From Bacillota bacterium (GTDB lineage Bacteria > Bacillota_A > Clostridia > Acetivibrionales > DUMB01), in contig JAMOAC010000378.1 in assembly GCA_023621975.1 (NCBI GenBank), positions 1-6,374 on the forward strand: a DNA stretch of 6,374 bases, given 5' to 3'. Of this stretch, positions 1-6,226 are shown piece after piece (the first letter of the stretch is position 1; each line of letters starts with the position of its first letter). A model generated the notes under the pieces. That model had not been told where the DNA came from, did not search any database, and was given only the letters and a program-made list of their open reading frames with translations. A program made the translations under genes and the position numbers.

Positions 1-24
1 ATGAATCAGCATATGAAAATGTAA

Positions 25-54
25 CGTAACTTGTATAACCGTAAACTGTATAAC
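25..54 (+). repeat. Tandem 15-bp direct repeat ahead of the XRE-cupin gene
   Basis: Two adjacent 15-bp units, CGTAACTTGTATAAC (25-39) and CGTAAACTGTATAAC (40-54), match at 13 of 15 positions. The second runs into a perfect 10-bp palindrome, ATAACGTTAT (50-59). Each unit carries TATAAC. A -10-like TATGAT (63-68) follows 8 bp later but has no good -35 box at the usual distance, and the repeats occupy the place where one would be. This suggests a regulator-binding site, perhaps for the XRE-cupin protein encoded just downstream. The repeats are seen directly; the operator role is inferred. The window begins 24 bp upstream, so further copies may be cut off. Confidence 0.5.
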
Positions 55-83
55 GTTATTTATATGATTGCAGGCAAATAAGA

Positions 84-106
84 GCCATGCTGAGTCAAAG
101 CATGGC
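84..106 (+). promoter_or_regulatory. Hairpin in the leader of the XRE-cupin gene
   Basis: A perfect 7-bp inverted repeat, GCCATGC (84-90) and GCATGGC (100-106), is separated by a 9-nt loop. It ends about 10 nt before the Shine-Dalgarno stretch GGAAGGG (116-122). No T-run follows, so it is not a convincing intrinsic terminator for a gene left of the window. It could be a leader stem-loop or a dyad operator. The structure is visible; its role is not known. Confidence 0.4.
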
Positions 107-129
107 AGTTAATATGGAAGGGTGATAAT

Positions 130-684
130 ATGTCTGAGCAAATAAGACAGATAGCTCAAAGGATAAAAGAATTGAGAGAAATTTCGGGTATATCCATCGA
201 TACCCTGGCAAAAGAGTTTAACATTACCCCTGAAGAATATGCTGAGTATGAAAGCGGAAATGTGGATATACCTGTGAGCTTTTTATATCAGGTCGCAGGT
301 AAGTTTAATGTGGAGCTTTCAACCTTACTGACAGGTGAAGACCCGACTTTACATACTTATTCCCTGGTAAGAAAGGGCAAGGGTGTGAGGGTTGAAAGGA
401 GGAAGGACTATAAGTATGAAAGCCTTGCCTACAACTTTAAACACAAGAAAGCAGAGCCTTTTCTGGTAGTTGTTGATCCCCAGCCGGAAGATGTTCCGGT
501 GAATTTCAATTCTCATCCCGGCCAGGAATTTAATTATGTCCTTGAGGGATCCATGAAGGTTGTTATTGACGGATACGAGCTGGTTCTTAACGAAGGTGAT
601 TCCCTGTTCTTTGACTCAGGCTATCCTCATGGAATGAAAGCGCTGAACAACAAACCGGCAAAGTTTCTTGCAATAATACTTTAA
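130..684 (+). CDS. XRE-family HTH regulator with C-terminal cupin sensor domain
   Basis: This 184-residue protein has the two-domain layout of HTH_3/cupin_2 transcription factors. Residues about 8-66 form a Cro/C1-type helix-turn-helix (RIKELREISGISIDTLAKEF and the following helices, including EYESGNVDIPVSFLYQVAG). Residues about 105-184 form a cupin barrel: motif 1 includes H129, E133 and G140 (HPGQEFNYVLEG), and motif 2 is GDSLFFDSGYPHG with H167. The canonical HxH of cupin motif 1 is reduced to one His, so metal binding is uncertain and the barrel may simply bind a small ligand. The start ATG at 130 has a strong Shine-Dalgarno site, GGAAGGG, 7 nt upstream. It is followed in the same direction by an acyl-CoA synthetase gene, and such regulators commonly control an adjacent metabolic gene. 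Control of that synthetase, and of its own gene through the repeats at 25-54, is inferred. The ligand is unknown. Confidence 0.9.
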   Translation: MSEQIRQIAQRIKELREISGISIDTLAKEFNITPEEYAEYESGNVDIPVSFLYQVAGKFNVELSTLLTGEDPTLHTYSLVRKGKGVRVERRKDYKYESLAYNFKHKKAEPFLVVVDPQPEDVPVNFNSHPGQEFNYVLEGSMKVVIDGYELVLNEGDSLFFDSGYPHGMKALNNKPAKFLAIIL

Positions 685-754
685 CTTTTAATTTAACGTC
701 AACTTAGAGTTTAATTCTAGCCAAACACGGAATACCGGTTAAACAACACAATAC

Positions 755-782
755 TTAAACAGAATAGCTGATAAATTATAAT
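755..782 (+). promoter_or_regulatory. Candidate sigma-A promoter for the acyl-CoA synthetase gene
   Basis: A perfect -10 hexamer TATAAT (777-782) has a weak -35, TTAAAC (755-760), 16 bp upstream. It lies in the 158-bp gap after the regulator gene and would give a leader of about 55 nt. The weak -35 would fit activator dependence. No clear terminator is seen after the regulator gene, so read-through from it is also possible. Confidence 0.4.
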
Positions 783-842
783 ATCGTTTTAAAAGTAATG
801 CTTCAACAAATGATACTATAGTTGGAAAGAGGTAATAAATCT

Positions 843-2510
843 ATGAACATGCTGGATAAATTTCTGCCCCGTGTGGAATTTGAATCATATGAGGACTTTG
901 TAGAAAATTTTAAAATCAATATTCCTGAGAATTTTAACTTTGCATACGATGTTGTCGATGAAATGGCAAAATTGGCACCTGACCAAATTGCCATGGTATG
1001 GTGTAATGAAAAAGGTGATGAAAGAATTTTCACATTCTCACAGATAAAATATTACACCGATAAAGCTGCAAACTTTTTCAAAAGCGTGGGCATTAAAAAA
1101 GGCGACCCTGTAATGCTCATACTGAAAAGGCGTTATGAATTCTGGTTCTGCCTGCTTGCCCTGCATAAGATAGGAGCAATCTGCATACCCGCAACTCATC
1201 TTCTTACAACTAAAGACATTGTTTACAGGAACAATGCTGCAGATATTAAAATGATTGTAAGTGTAGCGGAAGAAGAAGTTATAAAGCACATTGAGGACTC
1301 CCTTCCGGAATCGCCGTCCGTACAGTTAAAAGTTCTTGTGGGAGGCTCACGTGACGGCTGGTATGACTTTAACAGCGAACTGGAAAGGGCTTCTGACAAT
1401 TTTGTCCGCCCTGTGGGAGATGAAGCTACTTCAAACGATGACATTTCACTCCTTTACTTTACGTCAGGGACAACCGGAATGCCAAAGATGGTTCAGCATA
1501 ATTTTGTATATCCCCTTGGACACATTGTTACGGCCAAATACTGGCAAAATGTAATGGATGGCGGACTGCATCTTACAGTAGCTGAAACCGGTTGGGCAAA
1601 AGCTGTCTGGGGAAAAATTTACGGGCAGTGGATAGCCGGAAGTGCTGTTTTTGTATACGACTTTGATAAATTTGTACCAAAAGACCTCCTTGATGTAATA
1701 GTCAAGTACAAGGTTACAACTTTCTGTGCACCGCCGACCATTTACAGGTTCTTTATCAAGGAAGACCTTTCAAAATTTGATTTAAGCTGCCTGAAGCATT
1801 GCTGCATTGCGGGCGAGCCATTAAACCCGGAGGTTTATTACCAATTCTACAAAGCAACAGGCCTGAAGCTGTATGAAGGATTCGGCCAGACAGAGCTGAC
1901 CGTTACAATCGGGACTTTCCCATGGATGGAACCCAAGCCCGGTTCAATGGGCAAGCCTGCACCAGGCTACGATGTCGATATTGTAAATGATAACGGTGAG
2001 CCATGTGAAGTAGGCGAAAAGGGCCAAATTGTTGTGAGGACTGATAAAAGAAAACCTGTCGGTATGTTTGATGGCTATTACAGGAGCGAAGACGTTACTA
2101 AGAAAGTATGGCATGACGGCATGTACTTTACCGGTGACGTGGCATGGAAAGATGAAGACGGGTATTTTTGGTTTGTAGGAAGGGCAGATGACGTCATTAA
2201 GAGTTCCGGATATAAAATCGGGCCTTTTGAAGTTGAAAGTGCTCTTATGGAGCATCCGGCAGTATTGGAATGCGCCATAACTGGAGTACCCGATCCCATA
2301 AGAGGACAAGTTGTAAAAGCTACAGTAGTATTGACAAAAAATTATACTCCAAGCGATGAGTTGGTAAAAGAGCTCCAGGACCATGTAAAAAAGGTTACGG
2401 CACCATACAAATACCCAAGGATTATCGAATTTGTTGACGAGCTTCCCAAAACAATCAGCGGAAAAATCCGCAGGGTGCAAATCAGGGAACAGGATAAGAA
2501 CAAAAACTAA
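843..2510 (+). CDS. AMP-forming acyl-CoA synthetase (medium/branched-chain type)
   Basis: This 555-residue cytosolic enzyme of the ANL superfamily would activate a carboxylic acid to acyl-CoA through an acyl-AMP intermediate. Visible motifs, in order: the P-loop [11 protein letters not shown] (205-215), [11 protein letters not shown] (247-257), YEGFGQTE (344-351), TGD (430-432), the hinge region [15 protein letters not shown] (446-460), and catalytic Lys541 in [10 protein letters not shown]. The length suits the medium-chain acyl-CoA synthetase (MACS) group; true acetyl-CoA synthetases are near 650 residues. Where those carry the Trp that closes the acetate pocket (WWQTE), this protein has Gly348, so a larger acid such as propionate, isobutyrate or 2-methylbutyrate is more likely than acetate. 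Lys541 lies in the PX4GK context that protein acetyltransferases modify in related enzymes. The ATG at 843 is chosen because GGAAAGAGG ends 10 nt before it; an in-frame TTG at 822 lies ahead of that site. The upstream XRE-cupin gene is the likely regulator. The exact substrate is not readable from sequence. Confidence 0.92.
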   Translation: MNMLDKFLPRVEFESYEDFVENFKINIPENFNFAYDVVDEMAKLAPDQIAMVWCNEKGDERIFTFSQIKYYTDKAANFFKSVGIKKGDPVMLILKRRYEFWFCLLALHKIGAICIPATHLLTTKDIVYRNNAADIKMIVSVAEEEVIKHIEDSLPESPSVQLKVLVGGSRDGWYDFNSELERASDNFVRPVGDEATSNDDISLLYFTSGTTGMPKMVQHNFVYPLGHIVTAKYWQNVMDGGLHLTVAETGWAKAVWGKIYGQWIAGSAVFVYDFDKFVPKDLLDVIVKYKVTTFCAPPTIYRFFIKEDLSKFDLSCLKHCCIAGEPLNPEVYYQFYKATGLKLYEGFGQTELTVTIGTFPWMEPKPGSMGKPAPGYDVDIVNDNGEPCEVGEKGQIVVRTDKRKPVGMFDGYYRSEDVTKKVWHDGMYFTGDVAWKDEDGYFWFVGRADDVIKSSGYKIGPFEVESALMEHPAVLECAITGVPDPIRGQVVKATVVLTKNYTPSDELVKELQDHVKKVTAPYKYPRIIEFVDELPKTISGKIRRVQIREQDKNKN

Positions 2511-2523
2511 GAGGTTGACATAT

Positions 2524-2560
2524 AAAAAGAGTGATGCCCCATGCACCACTCTTTCTTTTT
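2524..2560. terminator. Bidirectional intrinsic terminator between acyl-CoA synthetase gene and htpG
   Basis: The 8-bp arms AAAGAGTG (2526-2533) and CACTCTTT (2547-2554) pair perfectly. Beyond an A-C mismatch the stem continues for three more pairs (TGC/GCA) around a small loop. On the plus strand TTTCTTTTT follows, ending the synthetase transcript. On the minus strand the preceding A-run reads as TTTTTATAT after the stem, ending htpG. It fills the 54-bp gap between the two convergent stop codons. Confidence 0.85.
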
Positions 2561-2564
2561 GCAA

Positions 2565-4457
2565 TCAGCCTGCAATTTCTGCTTCTGTGAGTCTGGTAAG
2601 CAGCTCATTGCTTCTTTCGATAAACTTTGTCATCATATCCGGTTCAAGCGGTTTATGGCTCATAACTGCCAGATCATAAACATGGCGGCATATCATGCGG
2701 ACATCATCCGCTTTATCCCCCTTCTTATAAAGCTTGAGAATGGATTTTATAAGGCTGTTGTTTCTGTTCAGTACCAGCGTCTCTTCCTTGGGGAACATGT
2801 TGACCATATCGTTTCTTCCGAATATCCTGCTCATGTCCTGCAGCCTTCTCGATTCTTCTGCAAGAAGTATTATTCCAGGCACGTTGGGCATTTTAAGGGC
2901 TTCAACTTTTATCTTCAGCTTATCATCGTCCATGGCTTCCCTGAAGAGTTTCTCCAGGGCTTTATCATCTTCTTCATTGCCCTTTTGCCCTTCGCCGGCC
3001 TCCTTCAAACTGTCGGACAAATCAGCGTCAACCCTGCTGAATTTAATGCCTTTATTATTATTTTCTAGGAACTGTATAAAGTGCGTATCGATGAGTGTAT
3101 TAAGCAGTACCGCATCAAGATTGTTATCCTTGAACAATTTAATATACTGTGCCTGCTGCCTTTCATCGGTTACATAATACACAACATCCTTATGCTTGTC
3201 CTTGCAACGTTCCAGATAATCCTTCAGGGTTACGTATTCACCGTTTATTGTTTTGAATATGATTATATCCTTCACCCTGTCGTAAAATTTCTCTTCACGA
3301 ATACAGCCGTACTTGACAAAAGGATTTATGTCATCCCAGTACTTGTTGTAATTTTCCCTCTCATTTTCAAACAGGGATATGAGCTTGTCTGCAACTTTCT
3401 TTGTTATATGGTTCGATAATTTTTTTACGTAGCCGTCATTTTGCAGGAAGCTGCGTGAAACATTCAGAGGAAGGTCCGGGCAATCAATGGTCCCCTTTAA
3501 GAGCATCAGAAATTCCGGTATAACTTCCTTTATGTTGTCAGCAACAAAAACCTGATTACAGTAAAGCTTTATCCGACCTTCTATTGTCTCAAATTCATGC
3601 TTTAACTTGGGAAAATACAGTATCCCTTTCAAGTTAAAGGGATAATCCATGTTCAGATGTACCCAGAACAGGGGATCCTCAAAATCAAAAAATACTTTTT
3701 TATAGAACTCCTTGTATTCTTCATCCGTACAATCTTTAGGCTTTTTAAGCCACAGAGGGTTGGTATCGTTCAGGGGCTTTGCCTCTTCTGCTCCGGCCTC
3801 CTTTTTGTCATCCTTCTTTCCTGCAGCGTTTTCAAGATAAATCTCATAGGGCATGAAATAACAGTATTTGAACAGGAGCTCCCTCATCTTATATTCTTCC
3901 AAAAATTCAATACTGTCTTCCGAGATATAAAGGGTAACCGTTGTTCCACGCTCAGTACGGTCAGAACTCTCCATCTCGTATTCAGTACCGCCGGAGCTTA
4001 TCCATCTTACGGCTTCCGCGCCTTCCTGCCATGAAAGGGTGTCAATCTGGACTTTGTCTGCCACCATAAACGCAGAATAAAATCCAAGACCGAAATGTCC
4101 GATTATTTGATTTCCTTCATCAAATTTGTCCTTATATTTTTCAATAAAATCCTGGGCACCGGAAAAGGCTATTTGATTAATATACTTTTTTACTTCTTCT
4201 CCGGTCATCCCTATTCCGTTATCTATAACCTTAATGGTCTTATTGTCCTTATTTACCACTACCTTTATGTAATACTTTGTATTATCATCCGCTTTTGCTT
4301 CACCTATCGTTACAAGTTTTTTAAACTTGCTTATGGCATCACTGGCGTTGGAAACCAGCTCCCTTATAAAAATATCCTTGTCAGAATAAAGCCACTTCTT
4401 GATTATAGGCAATATATTTTCCGTATGAATGGAAATATTACCTCTTTCAGCAACCAT
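2565..4457 (-). CDS. htpG: HtpG, Hsp90-family molecular chaperone
   Basis: This 630-residue protein is close to the usual bacterial HtpG length of about 620-630. It is an ATP-dependent dimeric cytosolic chaperone that remodels client proteins with the DnaK system. The N-terminal GHKL ATPase domain (about 1-210) shows ELVSNASDAISK with Glu33 and Asn37, DNGIGM (79-84), the lid/glycine motif GHFGLGFYSAF (120-130) and GTTVTLYI (171-178). A short charged linker (about 212-227) precedes the middle domain, where NVSRSFLQND carries Arg335 and Gln339, equivalents of the ATP-contacting Arg and Gln of Hsp90. The C-terminal dimerisation domain is complete to the end, with no MEEVD tail, as expected in bacteria. 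The ATG at 4457 has GGGAAGGA about 6 nt upstream. The gene has its own promoter, a leader hairpin and a CIRCE operator upstream, and a terminator just after its stop, so it is probably monocistronic and heat-inducible through HrcA. Confidence 0.98.
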   Translation of the reverse strand: MVAERGNISIHTENILPIIKKWLYSDKDIFIRELVSNASDAISKFKKLVTIGEAKADDNTKYYIKVVVNKDNKTIKVIDNGIGMTGEEVKKYINQIAFSGAQDFIEKYKDKFDEGNQIIGHFGLGFYSAFMVADKVQIDTLSWQEGAEAVRWISSGGTEYEMESSDRTERGTTVTLYISEDSIEFLEEYKMRELLFKYCYFMPYEIYLENAAGKKDDKKEAGAEEAKPLNDTNPLWLKKPKDCTDEEYKEFYKKVFFDFEDPLFWVHLNMDYPFNLKGILYFPKLKHEFETIEGRIKLYCNQVFVADNIKEVIPEFLMLLKGTIDCPDLPLNVSRSFLQNDGYVKKLSNHITKKVADKLISLFENERENYNKYWDDINPFVKYGCIREEKFYDRVKDIIIFKTINGEYVTLKDYLERCKDKHKDVVYYVTDERQQAQYIKLFKDNNLDAVLLNTLIDTHFIQFLENNNKGIKFSRVDADLSDSLKEAGEGQKGNEEDDKALEKLFREAMDDDKLKIKVEALKMPNVPGIILLAEESRRLQDMSRIFGRNDMVNMFPKEETLVLNRNNSLIKSILKLYKKGDKADDVRMICRHVYDLAVMSHKPLEPDMMTKFIERSNELLTRLTEAEIAG

Positions 4458-4489
4458 TTCCGATCCTTCCCTTTAATAATTTTAATATT

Positions 4490-4529
4490 GCATGGCAAAA
4501 GAGCGCGATTTATCTACCTTCTGCCACGC
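4490..4529 (-). promoter_or_regulatory. Stem-loop at the predicted 5' end of htpG mRNA
   Basis: On the minus strand, GCGTGGCAGAAGG (4529-4517) can pair with TCTTTTGCCATGC (4502-4490): 13 consecutive pairs, three of them G-U, around a 14-nt loop. A start site set by the -10 box at 4538-4543 would fall near 4530-4532, so the hairpin would begin almost at the transcript's first base. It leaves the Shine-Dalgarno site about 20 nt downstream free. A 5' stabilising stem is the simplest reading. It is inferred from pairing only. Confidence 0.5.
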
Positions 4530-4537
4530 ATACATAT

Positions 4538-4567
4538 ATATTACAACCTTGATAAATTGCTTGTCAA
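4538..4567 (-). promoter_or_regulatory. Sigma-A-like promoter of htpG
   Basis: On the minus strand a perfect -35 TTGACA (4567-4562) is followed after 18 bp by TAATAT (4543-4538), a 4-of-6 match to the -10 consensus. It would give a leader of about 73 nt. The CIRCE element lies 7 bp upstream of the -35 box, between it and the Fur-family gene. Confidence 0.6.
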
Positions 4568-4574
4568 GAATAAA

Positions 4575-4601
4575 TTAGCACTCTCTTTTGAAGAGTGCTA
4601 A
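4575..4601. promoter_or_regulatory. CIRCE element, HrcA repressor operator
   Basis: The sequence is TTAGCACTC, a 9-bp spacer (TCTTTTGAA), then GAGTGCTAA: a perfect match to the CIRCE consensus with both 9-bp arms and spacer intact. HrcA binds CIRCE and represses class I heat-shock genes such as groESL and dnaK in Firmicutes. Here it lies 118 bp upstream of the htpG start codon and 14 bp beyond the stop of the Fur-family gene, so htpG is the evident target. On the minus strand the arms can extend to an 11-bp stem with one G-U pair, followed by the T-rich TTTATTCTT, so it could also help end the upstream transcript. Confidence 0.95.
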
Positions 4602-4615
4602 CATGGTAATATTTG

Positions 4616-5053
4616 TTATACTTTCTTGCAATCAGGGCAAATACCGTAAACTTCAAGCTTGTGCCCCGTTATATCAAATTGTGTTTCCCTGCTTATTTCA
4701 CTTTCAAGCCTTTTAATCGGGCAATCATCTATTTCTACCATCCTGTGGCAATACATGCATATCAGGTGGTGCTTGTGGCCGTTTCTTACCAGCGTAAACA
4801 AGGCTTTACCGTTATTGATGGCTGTTCTGTCCACAAGCCGGTTGTTCTCCAAAAGTTCCAGTATTCTGTAAACAGTTGAAAGGCTTGCAGAGCGGCCGGA
4901 CTCTTTCATGCTCAGGTATATGTCTTCTGCCGAAAGAGGTGTCCTGGCATTTTCAAGTATTTCCACGACGGCTGCCCTTGATTTTGTATTTTTGTATCCC
5001 CGCCTTGAAATTATGTTTCCTTTTTCAGATTTATTTTCAGGTTTGTTAGTCAT
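4616..5053 (-). CDS. Fur-family metal-dependent transcriptional regulator (Fur/Zur-like)
   Basis: This 145-residue protein has the normal length for the family. An N-terminal winged helix (about 15-90) includes the recognition-helix segment SLSTVYRILELLENNRLV. The C-terminal dimerisation domain carries two CxxC pairs, C99/C102 (CMYC) and C139/C142 (CPDC), the structural zinc site of Fur, PerR and Zur. The stretches EIDDCPIKRL and ITGHKLEVYGICPDC recall Bacillus-type Zur more than PerR, but the Cys that Zur uses for sensing is not evident, so the metal is left open. PerR is less likely because Glu107 stands where PerR has its oxidisable Asp104. The ATG at 5053 is chosen because AAGGAT lies 7 nt before it; alternatives are ATG at 5062 and a TTG at 5104 without a clear ribosome site. 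It is in the same direction as htpG, but CIRCE and a separate promoter lie between them. Autoregulation is likely given the dyad over its -10. Confidence 0.88.
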   Translation of the reverse strand: MTNKPENKSEKGNIISRRGYKNTKSRAAVVEILENARTPLSAEDIYLSMKESGRSASLSTVYRILELLENNRLVDRTAINNGKALFTLVRNGHKHHLICMYCHRMVEIDDCPIKRLESEISRETQFDITGHKLEVYGICPDCKKV

Positions 5054-5126
5054 TTTACACATCCTTATTTCCTGTATAATCCGTATGGCTGTATGTACCG
5101 GCAATACGCATCTTTTGGTGTGCCCT

Positions 5127-5149
5127 TTACATTATACTATATTATGCAA
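5127..5149. promoter_or_regulatory. Imperfect dyad over the Fur-family promoter, candidate autoregulatory operator
   Basis: A 23-bp AT-rich imperfect palindrome (minus strand TTGCATAATATAGTATAATGTAA) matches its own reverse complement at 16 of 23 positions. It covers the -10 hexamer and most of the spacer. Fur, PerR and Zur boxes are typically AT-rich dyads of about this size in such positions, but this one is not a clean match to the classical PerR or Zur consensus. AT-rich DNA makes weak palindromes common, so support is moderate. Confidence 0.4.
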
Positions 5150-5159
5150 GTATGAACAA
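5131..5159 (-). promoter_or_regulatory. Sigma-A-like promoter of the Fur-family gene
   Basis: On the minus strand a perfect -10 TATAAT (5136-5131) is preceded at 17 bp by TTGTTC (5159-5154), a half-match to the -35 consensus. The predicted start near 5124 gives a leader of about 70 nt before the ATG at 5053. This favours the internal ATG over the upstream TTG at 5104. Confidence 0.6.
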
Positions 5160-5348
5160 TAAATCATGTAATATTATGTTAATATTGGGCAGGATTTATT
5201 TATTAAGAGTAGAAATAAATTATTATTAAAAAACAAAAATATTGCTTATCGAATATACATATTGTCCCGGATGATAAAATTACTTCCACAGGAATAAAAA
5301 TAAAATCATAATAAAATAATTTGCAATATAAAAAGAAAAGGGATTAAA
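5160..5348. other. AT-rich divergent intergenic region
   Basis: This spacer separates the Fur-family gene from the hydrolase gene. It holds a second copy of ATATTATG (5171-5178; first copy at 5139-5146) inside the small dyad TAATATTA, and an AT-only inverted repeat ATTTATTT/AAATAAAT (5194-5201 and 5213-5220). I find no strong plus-strand promoter for the hydrolase and no small gene. Confidence 0.5.
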
Positions 5349-6224
5349 ATGAAATATACAGAAGATTATTTGATTTCCGGAGACAGAAAAAAACTGTTTT
5401 TATGTGAATGGAAGGCAGACGAACCCTCAAAAGGCGTTGTTTGCCTTATTCACGGTCTTGGAGAACACTGCGGGCGCTACACCCATGTAGCGGCAAAATT
5501 AGCAGAAGCCGGGTATTCAGTTATTGCATTAGACCTGCCCGGTCATGGCAAATCCCAGGGTAAAAGGGGACATATCCGTTCATATAAAATACTGCAGCAA
5601 GATATCGGCATGCTTATAGGTGAGGCTGCCAGACGGTATCCTAACATTCCCTGCTATTTATACGGCCACAGCCTCGGAGGAAATCTCGTGCTAAATTATG
5701 CATTCAGCAATGACCCCCGCCTCGCAGGCATTATATCCACAAGCCCATGGCTTAAACTTGCCATCAGGCCAAAGGGTTTGAAAATGCTTATAGGAAAAAT
5801 TCTTGATAAAATATGGCCTTCCTTTACAAGATCCAGCGGGCTTAAAACAAAAGGCCTCTCCCATAGGCCTGAAGTTGCTGAAAAATATATTTCCGACCCA
5901 TATGTCCATGACAAGATATCCGTCAGGCTTTTCAACAGTGCAAGCGTACACGGGCTGTTGGCCATTAAGCGCGCTTCCCAATGCAGGCTTCCCATTTTAC
6001 TGATGCACGGTGGTTCCGATCCCATAACATCTCCCAAAGCCAGCCGGCAGTTTGCAGAAAATGCTGGTACCTGTTGCACATTCAAGGAATGGGAAGGCCT
6101 TTATCACGAACTTCACAACGAATACAACGGTGAAGAGGTAATTCAATATATTATAGACTGGATTCAAAATATAACTGACAATATCAAAAATATGACTGGC
6201 AATAGCGAAAATTTTCAAAAATAA
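5349..6224 (+). CDS. Alpha/beta hydrolase, monoacylglycerol lipase/lysophospholipase family
   Basis: This 291-residue serine hydrolase is of the PldB/monoacylglycerol lipase type (Hydrolase_4). The oxyanion-hole segment is LIHGLGEHCGRY (33-44), the strand-turn LDLPGHGKSQG (61-71), and the nucleophile elbow GHSLGG puts Ser108 in GxSxG. The acid is Asp224 in LMHGGSDPITSP, and the base is His253 in GLYHELHNE. All three catalytic residues are present. Residues about 135-190 form the lid/cap. There is no signal peptide or membrane helix, so it is probably cytosolic and acts on monoacylglycerols, lysophospholipids or similar esters; the true substrate is unknown. The ATG at 5349 has AAAGGG about 6 nt upstream. 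The last ~20 residues form an Asn-rich tail with a 7-residue tandem repeat and lie beyond the usual fold. It is divergent from the Fur-family gene and convergent with holA. Confidence 0.9.
   Translation: MKYTEDYLISGDRKKLFLCEWKADEPSKGVVCLIHGLGEHCGRYTHVAAKLAEAGYSVIALDLPGHGKSQGKRGHIRSYKILQQDIGMLIGEAARRYPNIPCYLYGHSLGGNLVLNYAFSNDPRLAGIISTSPWLKLAIRPKGLKMLIGKILDKIWPSFTRSSGLKTKGLSHRPEVAEKYISDPYVHDKISVRLFNSASVHGLLAIKRASQCRLPILLMHGGSDPITSPKASRQFAENAGTCCTFKEWEGLYHELHNEYNGEEVIQYIIDWIQNITDNIKNMTGNSENFQK
6162..6203 (+). repeat. 21-bp tandem duplication in the 3' end of the hydrolase gene
   Basis: Two consecutive 21-bp units match at 17 of 21 positions and encode IQNITDN (272-278) and IKNMTGN (279-285), in frame. 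A degenerate continuation, SENF, follows. This looks like a small slippage duplication that lengthened the C-terminal tail after the hydrolase fold. Confidence 0.65.
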
Positions 6225-6226
6225 AA

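Noticed and set aside
1..29. Possible C-terminal codons of an upstream gene
   Set aside because: Short open stretches end at 24 and 29 in two plus-strand frames, but seven or eight codons carry no recognisable signal.
822..842. TTG at 822 as start of the acyl-CoA synthetase
   Set aside because: The Shine-Dalgarno sequence GGAAAGAGG lies inside this extension, 10 nt before the ATG at 843, so the extension is very unlikely to be translated.
2526..2554. GAGTG...CACTC inverted repeat resembling CIRCE halves
   Set aside because: The arms are in the opposite order to CIRCE (which is CACTC...GAGTG), the spacing differs, and T-runs flank it on both strands; it is a terminator.
1944..2564. 206-codon minus-strand open frame opposite the acyl-CoA synthetase gene
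   Set aside because: It is antisense to a gene with complete family motifs, has no recognisable domain, and would begin in the terminator region without a ribosome site.
2541..3068. 175-codon plus-strand open frame opposite the 3' end of htpG
   Set aside because: It lies antisense to well-conserved htpG sequence and starts inside the terminator hairpin; its protein resembles no family I know.
84..4497. Octamer GCATGGCA shared by the hairpins at 84-106 and 4490-4529
   Set aside because: One shared 8-mer in 6.4 kb is expected by chance fairly often, and the other arms and contexts differ.
4095..4601. 168-codon plus-strand open frame across the htpG start and CIRCE
   Set aside because: It overlaps the htpG ATPase domain, promoter and operator on the opposite strand. 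Its hydrophobic, Ile/Tyr-rich product is what reading antisense of Lys/Asn-rich coding gives.
5054..5104. Longer Fur-family protein starting at TTG 5104
   Set aside because: There is no good ribosome site before the TTG, the extra 17 residues have no counterpart in usual Fur-family proteins, and AAGGAT directs the ATG at 5053. The ATG at 5062 remains a minor alternative.
5194..5220. AT-only inverted repeat in the divergent spacer
   Set aside because: An 8-bp A/T stem with an 11-nt loop is thermodynamically weak and common by chance in such AT-rich DNA.
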